In this document: piece after piece, positions 32,820 to 44,426 of the stretch
How the letters are laid out: the number at the start of each line of letters is the position of its first letter
Position numbering within the stretch: the stretch's first letter is position 1
Assembly: GCA_947561715.1 (NCBI GenBank)
Contig: OX387199.1
Span: forward strand, 18,047,001-18,111,000
Source of the DNA: Ascidia mentula
Taxonomy: Eukaryota; Chordata; Ascidiacea; Phlebobranchia; Ascidiidae
Direction of reading: 5' to 3'
Length of the DNA stretch: 64,000 nt
Program-made: the position numbers and the translations under genes
The notes under the pieces: model-generated
Database searches by the model: none
Seen by the model: only the letters and a program-made list of their open reading frames with translations
What the model was told of the DNA's origin: nothing

Positions 32820-33432
32820 TGACATGATTGCTAGGATCACCCCACTGCGCAGGTCCTTGCTTGGCGATCACAGCTATCGTATCGCGATCATTAGGTTTGC
32901 ATGATTGGCAGGATCACCCCACTGCGCAGGTCCTTGCTTGGCGATCACAGCTATCGTATCGTGATCATTAGGTTTGCATGATTGACAGGATCACCCCACT
33001 GCGCAGGTCCTTGCTTGGCGATCACAGCTATCGTATCGCGATCATTAGGTTTGCATGATTGGCAGGATCACCCCACTGCGCAGGTCCTTGCTTGGCGATC
33101 ACAGCTATCGTATCGTGATCATTAGGTTTGCATGATTGACAGGATCACCCCACTGCGCAGGTCCTTGCTTGGCGATCACAGCTATCGTATCGTGATCATT
33201 AGGTTTGCATGATTGGCAGGATCACCCCACTGCGCAGGTCCTTGCTTGGCGATCACAGCTATCGTATCGTGATCATTAGGTTTGCATGATTGACAGGATC
33301 ACCCCACTGCGCAGGTCCTTGTTTGGCGATCACAGCTATCGTATCGCGATCATTAGGTTTGCAGGCTTGGCAGCGCAGGCATTGCAGCCTAGCTGGATCA
33401 GCATGTCCTGCCAAGTCTGCAAACCTAATGCT
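32820..33432. repeat. 77-bp tandem array derived from the SINE
   Basis: Seven units of exactly 77 bp start at 32,833, 32,910, 32,987, 33,064, 33,141, 33,218 and 33,295 (AGGATCACCCCACTGCGCAG...). The junction base alternates GATTGGC/GATTGAC along the array, a 154-bp dimer pattern. The unit contains CCCCACTGCGCAGGT...TTGGCGATC, also seen beside the SINE at 62,340-62,400. The array ends in GCATTGCAGCCTAGCTGGATCAGC, the SINE body. Confidence 0.9.

Positions 33433-33434
<2 letters not shown>

Positions 33435-33467
<33 letters not shown>
33435..33467. repeat. (TA)n microsatellite
   Basis: About 16 TA dinucleotides directly after the SINE-derived array, in the place of a SINE tail. Confidence 0.9.
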
Positions 33468-33470
<3 letters not shown>

Positions 33471-33871
33471 TACATTTCCTGTTTTGTTTTGTTTTCGCCT
33501 TTGGTTTTGTGTAAATTGACAAAGTATATTTTACTAAATGATACCAGGCTAATACTGCATACATTTTCCCAAGCAAGTGTTTTAGGTGTGTATTGTTGCA
33601 CAGTCTATTTGAATAACAACTGAAGATGCTTAATAAAAAGCGAAACATGTTTTCTAAAACCTGAACTGTTGACACAAAGTTGTTATAGTAACATTCAAAA
33701 AATTGAAATTGAAGGTTAACTTGTGTCACGCGAAAGAAGTGTTGCTGGTTTTGCTGATTTCATGAAGTAAAAACATTGTATTTGTACATTGGGTTTAAAC
33801 ATTTACAAGCCTGAAATTCCGCGCATTGATTTATAATTGATGTATAGTGTATAAATACACTTATTATACAG

Positions 33872-35570
33872 TTGTGACAACAAGAATGACTACCGACGTT
33901 CAAAAAACGTATGCGCTCTTCGGCGAAAGCAGTTCTGCAAAGGAAACATCCAATGCGTCAACAAAACGCTTTGTGACATCTGCCCTTCCCACTTCCTGTG
34001 TCCGAATTCGGCTTGCTGGGAACGTTCGACAGTTTGTGATGATGATCCATGTAATGACTGTCCCGCTTTCCAACACCCGAATAATGGACATGGATTCAAA
34101 TGTGTTCGGAATGGCAGGGATTGCAATCTTCCGCAATTATTTCTTAGGGACGATATTATCGACTGCGACGATAAATCTGATTTGTGTTACACTGTTCAAA
34201 AAAAAAACGTCAGGTAATTTGCAATCTATTATGTTTTGCTGGCAAAGTTGTGCAGACGAATTTTTTTACAGCGACTTGCGGGAATCTTACACTTTCAATA
34301 ATCGCTTGTGCTTTCCGTGTATAAATGACCCCATGATTATCTCAAGATCGAGTGTGTGTGATGACGTCATTGATTGCCCTGATATGAGCGATGAGTGTCT
34401 TTGTGAAACTGTGAAACTTAACGAGTGTGGCAAGTTTCACCGGTAAGTCTTTAAAGTTTGTCGGCAATTGGCGTCCAAAACCATGGAGGATGATTCCAAA
34501 ATTAAAAAACACCCCAAAAAATTGCAATCCTGTACTGGTACATGCATCGGTTATAGTGGTTTGGCAGAAAAAATCGAATATTGCGCAATGTCATGTAACT
34601 CATTTACGATTAGCTGAACTGAACCAAATTCCTTCAGTGTTTTCAAGATGGAGAAAACCGATTGCTCAAAAACGGCAACAAGTAACTATGTACTGGGGAC
34701 ATGGCTGTGTTGGGTAAGTGACCTGGTTTATTAATTCATCATTTAATAGTAATTGTATTCAATCAAATAATTCACTTGGATGGAAATATTAGAAGGGACC
34801 CAACCATTTCCAAACCATATTCCTAAACTCAGCGAAAATATCGGATTAGTTGGTAAACCGGAAATATTGACGAAAGATCTAAACAATAACATTGCATATC
34901 GACACCCACCGAAACCGCCACCGTACAATGCAAAGACGCATTTCGTGAAAAAAAAACATTTAGTTAACCAATAGAATAACTATGTTGTATAACGTTATTT
35001 TTGAACGATAGTTTGACTTTTTAATGTATACGATAAGGATCATGCATGTATCACTTTGCAAGAATTCGAAACATATACTAACTAAGTACATGCTGCAGAC
35101 AGTGCACACTATTTCAACCTATCAGGTTTTATCAGTAGAGACTTAGTAGTTTCGTTGCAGTCGACGTCAAACCAGGAGCGAAATACCGGTGACGAACGAC
35201 AGCACAGTAGGCTGCTGAACTGTCTGCAGCTCATAAATTAACAAAGTGTAACATACAGTGCCACACTTTTAACTCACAATTTTATCAGTTTTGGGGATGG
35301 AGGAGGCTGCAGAACAACCTCTTCTGCGACGGAAAACGGGACTGCGATTATCCAGTTCGTAATGAAGAATCAGACATACGTCATGAGCACGATGAAGACC
35401 CTCTTCTTTGCCGACATCGGAAACACTGCAACGCGAAAAATGGACTTCTTAACATTCCCCAGAGCAAAGTTTGCGACGGTTTTATCGATTGCAAGGATAA
35501 AAGTGACGAATATCCAGAAATCTGCACAAAGCAAGGGAGATTTTATTGTCCGTCATTAAATGGAGAAAAA
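33872..35570 (+). CDS. LDL-receptor class A module protein, internal exons (partial)
   Basis: Exon 33,872-34,213 (acceptor TTATACAG, donor GTCAG|GTAATT) encodes CDNKNDYRRSKNVC, VCDDDPCNDC and IIDCDDKSDLC. Exon 34,272-34,442 joins in phase and encodes RLCFPCINDP, SVCDDVIDCPDMSDEC. Exon 35,289-35,570 encodes LFCDGKRDCDYP and KVCDGFIDCKDKSDE. These are the calcium-binding C-D-x-x-D-C-x-D-x-S-D-E signatures of LDLa modules. Possible exons at 34,638-34,713 and 34,784-34,950 lie between, but their phases do not connect cleanly. No signal peptide or membrane helix is visible. It is probably part of an extracellular or receptor protein, possibly a decaying gene. Confidence 0.7.
35092..35147 (-). ncRNA. 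Decayed hammerhead ribozyme relic
   Basis: The minus strand shows CTGATAA, an AACCTGATAGGTT stem II, GAAA, TAG...CTG, TC and TGCAGC. Stem I pairing is lost. It lies inside the LDLa gene region, between possible exons. A further scrap (CGAAATAGTGGACATC) is near 37,660 on the minus strand. Confidence 0.5.
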
Positions 35571-35599
35571 GTACAAATTATGTAGCATTTTCCATTTCG

Positions 35600-38580
35600 C
35601 AAACAAACATTTCTATTGCAATTTAAAAATGTATAATGCCAGAAGAGCAGTACATTTTTAAACTTTACATCAATGCTAACCTATTTAAGCCTTACTAAAG
35701 TGGCACTGACCATACTAAATATGACGTCGTCGTCAGCTCTGACTTCACAATCTTTAGAAGATTATACAGTGAGTCGTTTCATTCATTGTTTTTAATGGCT
35801 TGGCACTTTGAGAGAGACTTAAAAAAAAAACTTCAGCCTTGATGGTAGTGTTTCTATTGAAGGAAGTTTCGAGGTTGGGAAATGCCCGTCCCATGCAATG
35901 ATTCTCAACATAGCGCCCCCTATACAGATGTTTTTTTTAACTATATCCGTAATTATATGTTTAAATAGATGGCAATATGCTTCTGAACCATAAACCACTA
36001 CTATGAAGACTTACATGGGATTTTTAAAACTTGAGTTGCAAAATCTGACGGATTTTTTTGCGAAATGAAAAGAATTTCACTTTTTGTGTTAAATGTTAGT
36101 CCCAGGTCGTATCTCTACACCCAGGTCAACATTGTTTGAGCAATGGCCTAAGCTGCTCTCCTGGAGACATATTACCCCTGTTTGGACATTATTTTGTAAA
36201 AAAAGGAGCAAAATGATCTAATAAAAAAAGGGGTGATCTAATGAAAAAAAAATAAAAATGTACACTTATTTTCCATTCAGTGTTGGCCCTAATCTATACA
36301 ATGATAACAAAATTGGTTGCTGGGTTATAGGTGTTCTGGCAGCACTCTGGTGTTTTTACTATCTTCCCATTATTAACACCACAAATTGCCAGGGTCGTAA
36401 AACAAAACCACTGACCCCTTGAATACGTTGTGGGAAACTGCATGCAAACACCGCCGTAAACGCTTAGTTTAATTTGAATTAAACGACGCGTATCTCTGCA
36501 AATAATGCCGGCACTATGCTTCTTTTTATAACTTTTATAACTATAACTTAAATTTCGACAACACCCACAGGTAACAAAACTAGCTAAATTGTAACGCCAA
36601 AACCTTGTCCCAGAAACTTCAAAAACCTACACAGTTTTAAGGGTTTTCAAAAATTAGGGAAAGTCAATTTCAACCCGCGATTTCGTTGGAAAACTGTAGG
36701 TCATGCATATGGCCATCGTTAGAGCTGCTCATAATACGGCTGCAGTGAAAATTTAAAAGAGGAACTGATTTTTGTCCTGTTGTACTGCGTTAAAAAGTTT
36801 GCATGCGTTACATTTCTATTTCAATACACAATCATTAAATTTTGCCAGTGCCATCTTATTTGCAGAATAATTCCCACATAAACACGGCAGATGAATATCA
36901 AAGCTAAACGACGCTGACGACAGGAAATCACCTTTGGAAAACAATCTAATGCCATCCATGTGACAACAGCATGCGTCAAAACACTGAATTATTTGCGCTT
37001 CGTCAAAGTGTTCTGCGCAAAGCATATCCTGGAGTTCAACCATAGATGGGTGGTTGGTTTTACCAAGGAAGTGGGCTGAAGAAATGCTTTTCATGTTGAC
37101 TGTTCATTGAATTCGAATGCTTTTATATTTCGTAACAGTTAAAGCTTTTGTAAGTTTTGTTGGAGTTTTTTGGTTGCTAACAATTAGGTTTAGTGTTTCT
37201 AAATTGTGAAAGACTGATGTCTGTTTTGTGAACCTTGGATAAAGAATGAACGCAAGGTATGGAAACTGTTTTTTTTATTAACAACTACATTGCTACGGTC
37301 GGCGTTGTGTGTCTATACCAGAGATAGACTACAGTTTATTAATAGATTGCTGTCATCTAAAGATTTCTATAGCTACTGAGAGAACACAAGGTAACATTCT
37401 TGTCATTATACCTAGAATGATAGGGTGCATTTTCTAAATTTCTATATTGTAACTAATTTGGGAGAGTAATTACACAAAAGGCATAACGTACAAAAAGTTA
37501 CTTAGTCACATCGGTATTCAGTCACGGCATAGTTTTATTGGTCAAAATGTTCCTTGAGAGCGCGCTAATTACTAATTTCAAAGGTATATGTACTATAGGT
37601 TACAAAAAAATCATTCTGTAAGAATCTAATGATATGAATTATGTGATTTCCCGAAAGATGTCCACTATTTCGACCTGTTAGTGTAACTCTTGTTATCGAT
37701 CTCGTACGCCAAATGACAAGAAAATGAAGTTTTGAGTCTATGCGTGAAGACACTTAATTCATATTTGGCAAAACTAACATAAATAACCAATACTGTGGAA
37801 TGTTACGTAGCAATGAGGAAAAAATCTGATATATAGACTACGGTATAGAGAAATAAATCCTGTTAAAGCGGAACCTGAAGCACTGCTCCAATATTGATTG
37901 ATGAAAGAAACGGAAACCTCGGGCGTTATAGCAAACAATCGTTTTCCAACAATTTGTCCCATGCTATTTACAATGCACAAAATATTGTATGTGCAAGTAT
38001 AAGCATACTGGGACAAGCAATATCAGGTTCAACGAAAAAAGTACCTGCAAACACATGATACAACTTATATGCCAGAAAGCAAATGATGTAAATGCATACA
38101 AAAAAATCTCAAAATATAAATGGAATCTTTCATTTGATAGCATACATCAACATGAAAGCATTTCCTGCAAATTGGCAACTCAAAAATGTACAAATAAATC
38201 AGCGATTTAGTTCCATTGATTGTTTGCTGTCCAGCGGTTTTCTCCGGGATTATTGTCGTTTTGAATTAACAATTGGAAAGTTTTTTTACTAGCTCTCTGC
38301 TGCCCTCATTTCATCACGGTTTGTTATTTGATCAAGTGACCACGCTTTTTTATTGCAGATATCAGTTACGGATTGTTGCTGGAATAGCCCTTGTGTTTAC
38401 CACAATTGTTTCAGCAAGACGATCACTGCGTATGTGTTACATTGCTTTATTTCTTCTGTTGGAATGCACCAGAATTATATTTTTACAGACGTAGCAAATG
38501 TTATTGCTGTGAATCAATTTCTGGTTTAGATTTTTTTTTCTCAAAAAAAGGAATGTGGATCATTTTGCTACTTTTTCCAG
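35600..38580. other. Single-copy stretch without recognisable gene
   Basis: Open frames here are short and lack splice context or family motifs. I see only the hammerhead scrap near 37,660 and general AT-rich sequence. Confidence 0.4.
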
Positions 38581-38589
38581 TTGCTTGCG

Positions 38590-38840
38590 TCACATATCAC
38601 GATATGTATTTCTATGAAAATCCACAGCTATCTTGCTGACAACTCAGTGGGTTGGTTCAGTGCGCTCGCTGTTTTGATTTTACATAGAAATATATTTTGT
38701 GCTAATCACATTCATGATTATGACGTGGTTTAGACACTCACGGGGAGTTGAACAAAGGATCACAAACCCATCATGAGGGGACGCATCTTCAACACAAAAG
38801 AAGCCCCGATCCACCAGGCGACATTACATCTAAGGTATAA
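38590..38840 (+). repeat. Five-copy duplicated module, copy 5
   Basis: Matches 10,830-11,130 in the same orientation and lies upstream of the third TPR-like gene. Confidence 0.65.
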
Positions 38841-39145
38841 GTTTTTTTGATTGATTAACATCGATGGTTAGGACATTGGAAACTAATGTACAAATATAAT
38901 ACATATGTTCTGTTTTCGCAGAGTTCAACAACAAAAGGCGATGAGAAAACAAGTATGTAGGCTTCGAAATCTTGGGTAAAGGAAACGCACATGGTGAAAA
39001 TATGTGTTTATAATTTTGCAGCAGAAAAATCAACACAACCTAAAGTTGGAGATAGGTTGTTTGACTTCGTGGTCAATCAACAAAAGAGGTTTCCCTTTGA
39101 TTTAGCTCGAAATCGGTAAGGGTTGACCAGGTTCGGGGACGTTTG

Positions 39146-39153
39146 TGACGTCA
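39146..39153. promoter_or_regulatory. CRE palindrome upstream of TPR-like gene 3
   Basis: TGACGTCA lies 62 bp before the ATG, conserved in all three copies. Confidence 0.5.
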
Positions 39154-39214
39154 CAAATTAAACCTACAACCAAGTCTTAACACGTAATACATGATAACAA
39201 AAATAACTAAGAGC

Positions 39215-40385
39215 ATGATAACTTATTCTGGGTTGGCAGTGGCGTTCACTTTGGCCTCGTATTGCAGGGTCGACAAAATTCACCAAGGGAAAGAAGCCGA
39301 TTTCGAAAAACGACTGAAGAGCTTTCTGAAGGATAAAGGTACATGAGTATCGTACAAATACGCATGGAGACAAACATTTGAATTTTGTAAGCTGCACATA
39401 TATGGCCACTGTACGTGTTCGTGGATGTAAACATAGTAACCACCGGTTTAAATGGCATGCAATAAAAAGAAAACAACGCAAGCAATCACGTTAATAATTA
39501 AATTTTTTGCAAACCTGTCTTTTACCTCCAGATGATGACATGTGGAAGGTTTTCACAAAAAGAAGGGCCATAAAACTCCGAGACAGTCTGAAGCAAAGTT
39601 TCAAAAACGAAAGTTGTTTTAAAGACATCGACGGGTACATCAACGATTTGGCAAGCTTTGCTCCAACTGAAGCTTCAGCATGCCGAAACCTCTTGGAATT
39701 CGCAAACCTAGAGAGATTGTCAGAAAATTATTTTGATTGTGCTGTTTTGATAATGTCAGCAACAAACTCTTTTCAGAATTTGCATGACCCTGCGAACAAA
39801 ATTGTAGGATTGTTAGGATGTGCTCAAGAGTTATGCGCTCTGAGTGATGCCCTAATTCATGTGAAAAAGCACCAAGCACTGGTTTCTTCGGTTGTTTTAG
39901 AGTGGGCCGTTCGATGTAAGCTAAGTATGGAGAGGGTGGGTCCTTATAACAAGGATTTGAAACACTATCTGTGTTTCCAATGTGGACTGTACGTGGGTCG
40001 AATTATGTACATGCTGCGGAAATATGCTAGGGCGAAAACGACACTTAAAAAAATCATACGCCGTGCTCCAGAACGTGTTAAGCGACTAAGCGTGGTAGCA
40101 GAAGGATATGTGATGCTTGGAGACGTTTACGTTGAAATGTACCAATCTGCCTACATTGAACAATCTCAAAAAAATATTGATAATTATTCGAATGAATCGA
40201 CGTCATCAGACCCATATATGGGTGTAACGCACATGGACTACCTTCGAAAGGCTAAAAAAAACATCCAGAAAGCAGAAGAAGTAATCGAATGTTGCGAAAA
40301 TTTGTCGAGAGCTGAAAAACCACATTGGCGAAATAAATGTGACAAGAAGTTAAAAGTTGTGCAAACACTTGGTAAGCGTTGCTGA
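39215..40385 (+). CDS. TPR-like helical-repeat protein, copy 3
   Basis: Exon 1, 39,215-39,338 (MITYSGLAVAFTLASYC..., donor AAAG|GTACATG); exon 2 from 39,532 (acceptor CCTCCAG) to the TGA at 40,383-40,385; 325 aa, the same as copy 1. It has a hydrophobic N-terminus, then helix pairs such as LLGCAQELCALSDALIH, YLCFQCGLYVGRIMYML and GYVMLGDVYVEMYQ. Differences from copy 1 are mostly conservative and the frame is intact in both, which suggests that both are or were recently constrained. Function unknown. Confidence 0.7.
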
Positions 40386-41959
40386 ATTTTGGCGTTTCTA
40401 AATCACATATTCACATTTGTCACGCTTTTGTGATGTATTTGGAGATGTAAAATATTTTTATTTTTTCATTATTTACTTGTTTTTTAATTTACATGGTGAA
40501 CTGAACAAGCGCTCTTTGTCTGCTAGTATCGATTTTATGCTTTTTTCGGCGGGATTCTGACTGTTTTGGCCAACCATGGTGGCCTTTAAGCAACCTCTCT
40601 TGTTGCTTATCTAAGTGATTTTAAGAGTTGATTAAATAGTGCACTTTGTCCTTAGATAATCAACCTGAAAATTATTGGCTCTTCTAGTGCAAAGCAACAT
40701 GGTGAAATAAGTAACGTGTTGATTGGGACGAATTAGCACCCTTGTAGCATCTCGTATTGGTCGTTAGCAATTGCTTGTAGTAACCGCATTTAGTTTAAAT
40801 TCACCGTCAATTTATTCAAACCGTCAGACTGTAGCCACATTGTCGCCAATCTCCGTTACATGTATTGTGTTTGGTTTTTTCCACTGCTTGGAACCTCCAA
40901 TCTTAATGCTGATACTTCTTTCTCTCTACATTCCACTTTCGTCCTTAGTAAGTCGTCACTTTCTCGACCATGCTATGCTATGTTAACAACCTGATCACCA
41001 CATAAATACTGAGGCCTTAATCAGTAAGACGTCTTGTATGCTGTGAGATAGGTTAGCTGGCAAATATATTGTCTACGGAAGACCGGGGATAGCTCGGACA
41101 GTTTTAGTAAAATTGCTCAATTTTTTTAAATCATGTACGACCCTTCGGAACATACAGGATTTTCCAATGCTTTAAGTAACTCGTGTACTTTTGACAGCAG
41201 CCCGGATGTCATAGTTTTTCGGGTCAACAAGCCAATTTTTTCTATGGGGCTCTTTCTTCCTGTCAAAGTTCGATCATTTCATTCAGTTTCTGTTTATTCT
41301 CTTCTATGACCTGATAATTTGGTTCGGGAAAGCCTTGGGTTTGAATCCATGCAAAGGTCAAATTATGTAAAAATAACTTATGGCACCCCGAGGTCATGAA
41401 ACAAAATACTGCGTGGGACAATATAAGTGGATTTGTGCATCTTTTAAATACAATTTTAATTTTCTTGTGTGTGGAGGACTAAATGTCTTACTCAATGCAA
41501 AATAACAGCCACTACAAATGGTTTGTGAAGTCCGTATGATAAACTAACTGCTCAGAACGCGTTTCCTTCCTCCCTCTCCCAATACAGGAAGAGAGAACAT
41601 TCCTCAAAGCAGAGGAGGAGAATAAACTCCAACCTCCACCAAGCTTCATGCTCAGAAGGAAACACTGCATCTCATCATCGCAGTTGGGGGTCCGTCACGT
41701 TTGAATGACGTTTTCAAGATACATACTATAGAAATGATCCCTAAAAGTATGATCTTAACCAAACACACGACGTAGTGAAGCAAAGAAACTTACTGTGAGT
41801 TCTCGCGTTTGTGGCGCCTCGATCTTATGAAACCAAACACTGCGTTTCACATTATCATGTTCAATGTTTAGGCTTCAATAAAACAGAGGAGGTGCTGTCA
41901 GACATCAATAAATTGGTGGAAGCTAAAGTTTGAAACCAAGTGTTTCTGATTACCGTCAG

Positions 41960-43495
41960 TCGGTTAATTTATGAAATACGAAAAATCGATTTCGCCTACA
42001 AAGGCATCATCAGTTTCTGCAATAAAGCACTCGAAGCTACCTTTACACAAGATAGGCAAGCAAATAAAATAAAATAAAACTAAAATGGTAAACACTGTGG
42101 CCCTTACTACAACATCTGCCCAACTACGAACTGCACTGCTGTGCAAGGCTTTCTAACACCGGAGGCAGAAAGATAAGGGAGTGCGAATCACGTGAGCACG
42201 TAAAAGAGTAATGACAACCCGCAGCATGACCGCACGACGTCATTGAACAGCATTAAAAGCAATGGTAAAAGATGTACTTGTCCATAAAACCACACAACAA
42301 CATAAAGCATAACTACCCGCAATTGCTAACGAATTCGGGGAAGATCATTTTTTTAATGTTTATTGAGGCTTGAGTGCGGTTCAGCTATTTTGCTTCGCAC
42401 ACATCCAGCTTTACGGCCATTGGTTGTTCTATAAATACCACCGAAAAACAACTTGAAATGCTCAGTTGCGTTCCTGCCAGTGGGTGCGCGTTTGCAAAGT
42501 GGTGGCGCAGAGCCGTTTTGTCGCTACCTCCCAACTTGCCTTTAGCTGAATTCTAGTCTGACCGGTGCTGTGTCCATCTTGTTGAAAATTTATTTTTGGT
42601 TTGGCCAACATATTGTTCCTGACAGATCGTGCATGTCGCAACATAAATGCCGAAACTCGCACACGTCAGATGTTGCGGCAGTTTGTATTGTTTGCCTGTT
42701 TTGTTGATATTGTGGACGTTTCTGTAACCATTGATGTGTTATTGCCGTGGTGTCCGCACAATGCGCACCGCCCACAAGGGTAGCACCCGAGAGAGTCGTT
42801 GCAGTCCGTTTGCAGCGCCAGCTGCCGGTAATTTGTTAAGATGTTACCCAAAGATGGTGGTCGTTTGTAAACGACTTGGGCCTGGCTCTTTAATTGCCTT
42901 TCTTTTTGCGTTAACTTGAGAACCTGGGGAAATGCTGTACCCGAAGCAATAATATGATCTTTTATCTTGTCGTTGGAGTTTCGGAAGCGTGTTGACCACG
43001 TTCGTGCCTCTGCGATACTCCTATCAATGACATTCTTGGAGAAGCCCGATTTCCTGCATTCGTCCCCAAGTCTTTCAAGACTTTGGAGGTAGTGGCACTG
43101 TCTTTGGTTCAGGCGGCGCAAGAGGCATGCTTCACCGAGGACAATTGACTTGTAAACATGTCTGGGGTGGTATGACGTTCCATGGAGAAAACAGCGTTCT
43201 TTTGCTGTATCTTTTATGAAGTCTTTAGTTAAAAACCCAAAGTTTGATTCCATGCACGGCACTTGCCACACATCCAAAAACTCCAAAGCAGTTTTCCCAT
43301 ATGATAAGCAATGTGGAGCCAATAATATGAATTGTGTATAAGCTGCAGACAGATGGCCACTGTTTCGACCTAAAAGGTCTCATCAGTGCAGCTGGTGTGA
43401 CTATAAGCAACTTATCGTTTGGTCAGCAAAGTCGTCTTATAGTCACACCAGCTGCACTGATGAGACCTTTTAGGCTACGTTGATCATCAAACGCA
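41960..43495 (-). mobile_element. Penelope-like element fossil, 3' part, copy B
   Basis: Minus-strand coding remains cover the same region as 14,159-15,390 (RHVYKSIVLGE, SIAEARTWSTRF, a GCYPCGRCALCG knuckle and the GIY-YIG entrance) and reach further into the endonuclease. The reverse transcriptase is absent. The hammerhead inverted repeat marks the 5' side, and GCCTACAAAGGCATCATCAG the 3' side. It is broken in a few places. Confidence 0.8.
43341..43393 (-). ncRNA. Type I hammerhead ribozyme (all core bases present)
   Basis: Minus-strand 53-nt structure identical in layout to 24,609-24,661, with perfect 7-bp stem I, CTGATGA, GAAA and GTC. A half copy on the plus strand (43,441-43,478) forms the facing arm of the inverted repeat. 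Confidence 0.9.
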
Positions 43496-44333
43496 ATTCT
43501 TACCATTTAGTACGACAAAGAAGAACATATATATGAAGGAAGTCAAAGGCATTTGATTTCTACCTAGTCTTTGTTCCCGGGTGTTAATGCCATGCTGTTA
43601 GATGATGCTTGTGCGATCACTTCTTTTAGGAACAAGTCAGACTTTTTATTAAATTTTTAAAAGTTATTAAGTAATGCGATCTCGGCTATCTAGAATGTAG
43701 TAATCCAAGTTCAACATTTCGCCTTTATCCGCGAGTTTCAGAAATACGACAACGAATCAAGCAGACACTATCAACGAAGCATGACGACCGAAGGGAAAAA
43801 AGCACCAGACGCAAGTTACACAACCTGAAGTCGTTGACAGGACATAGATGGGGAAAACTTCCTCCATACTTGCCTTTTTCATATTTTACTTGCTGCCAAA
43901 AGTAAATCAAGAATATTCCTAACACATCAGCGTCATTTGAAGTAATCCAAGTGTAGTCGATCATGAACTAAAGACGGCTTGCACTGGCGCGAAGCAAGCT
44001 TTTGTTGTTCATGAAAGCGAAAAAGGCTTCGCTGGATTGTAAACTTCGTTGTTCGGTGGGTGAAGGACGATCTCGGGTGTGGGAAGAATAGTTTGGACTT
44101 GCATTAGTTGAGTTCGCGTATTTCTGTTCGCGAACGCCTTCCACGTGATTTATCTGTGCGCGATCGCGGTGTTGCCAAAACACTGGTTCAACCTTTTTTG
44201 TGGTAAATGGGTTGCGAAACGATAAAAAGTTTGAGAAGAAAATCCTTTGAATATGGAAAAAAATCATTTAATTGTGTTATTTGATACACGAAACAAAGTT
44301 AACTACGAACATAACTAACGGTTTTGTAAATCG

Positions 44334-44392
44334 TTAATATGAACAGAATAGCCAATACAATAGCACTGTATTGGCTATTCTGTTCATATTAA
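44334..44392. repeat. Perfect 26-bp hairpin, copy B
   Basis: Arms 44,334-44,359 and 44,367-44,392 around the same ATAGCAC loop as copy A. One flanking base has changed, which shortens the stem by two pairs. Confidence 0.85.
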
Positions 44393-44426
44393 AGTTAACT
44401 ACATTTTTGTTTGTACCACGTAAGTC

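Noticed and set aside
32833-33360. Regular repeats resembling a CRISPR array
   Set aside because: Units are contiguous without unique spacers, derive from a SINE, and the genome is eukaryotic.
33603-33618. TCTATTTGAATAA, similar to the tunicate spliced-leader sequence
   Set aside because: Short partial match without the downstream donor and Sm-site structure of a spliced-leader RNA gene; probably chance.
36816-37094. Cys-containing 92-aa open frame on the minus strand
   Set aside because: No signal peptide, no splice context and no family pattern; cysteine spacing does not match a toxin or hormone fold that I know.
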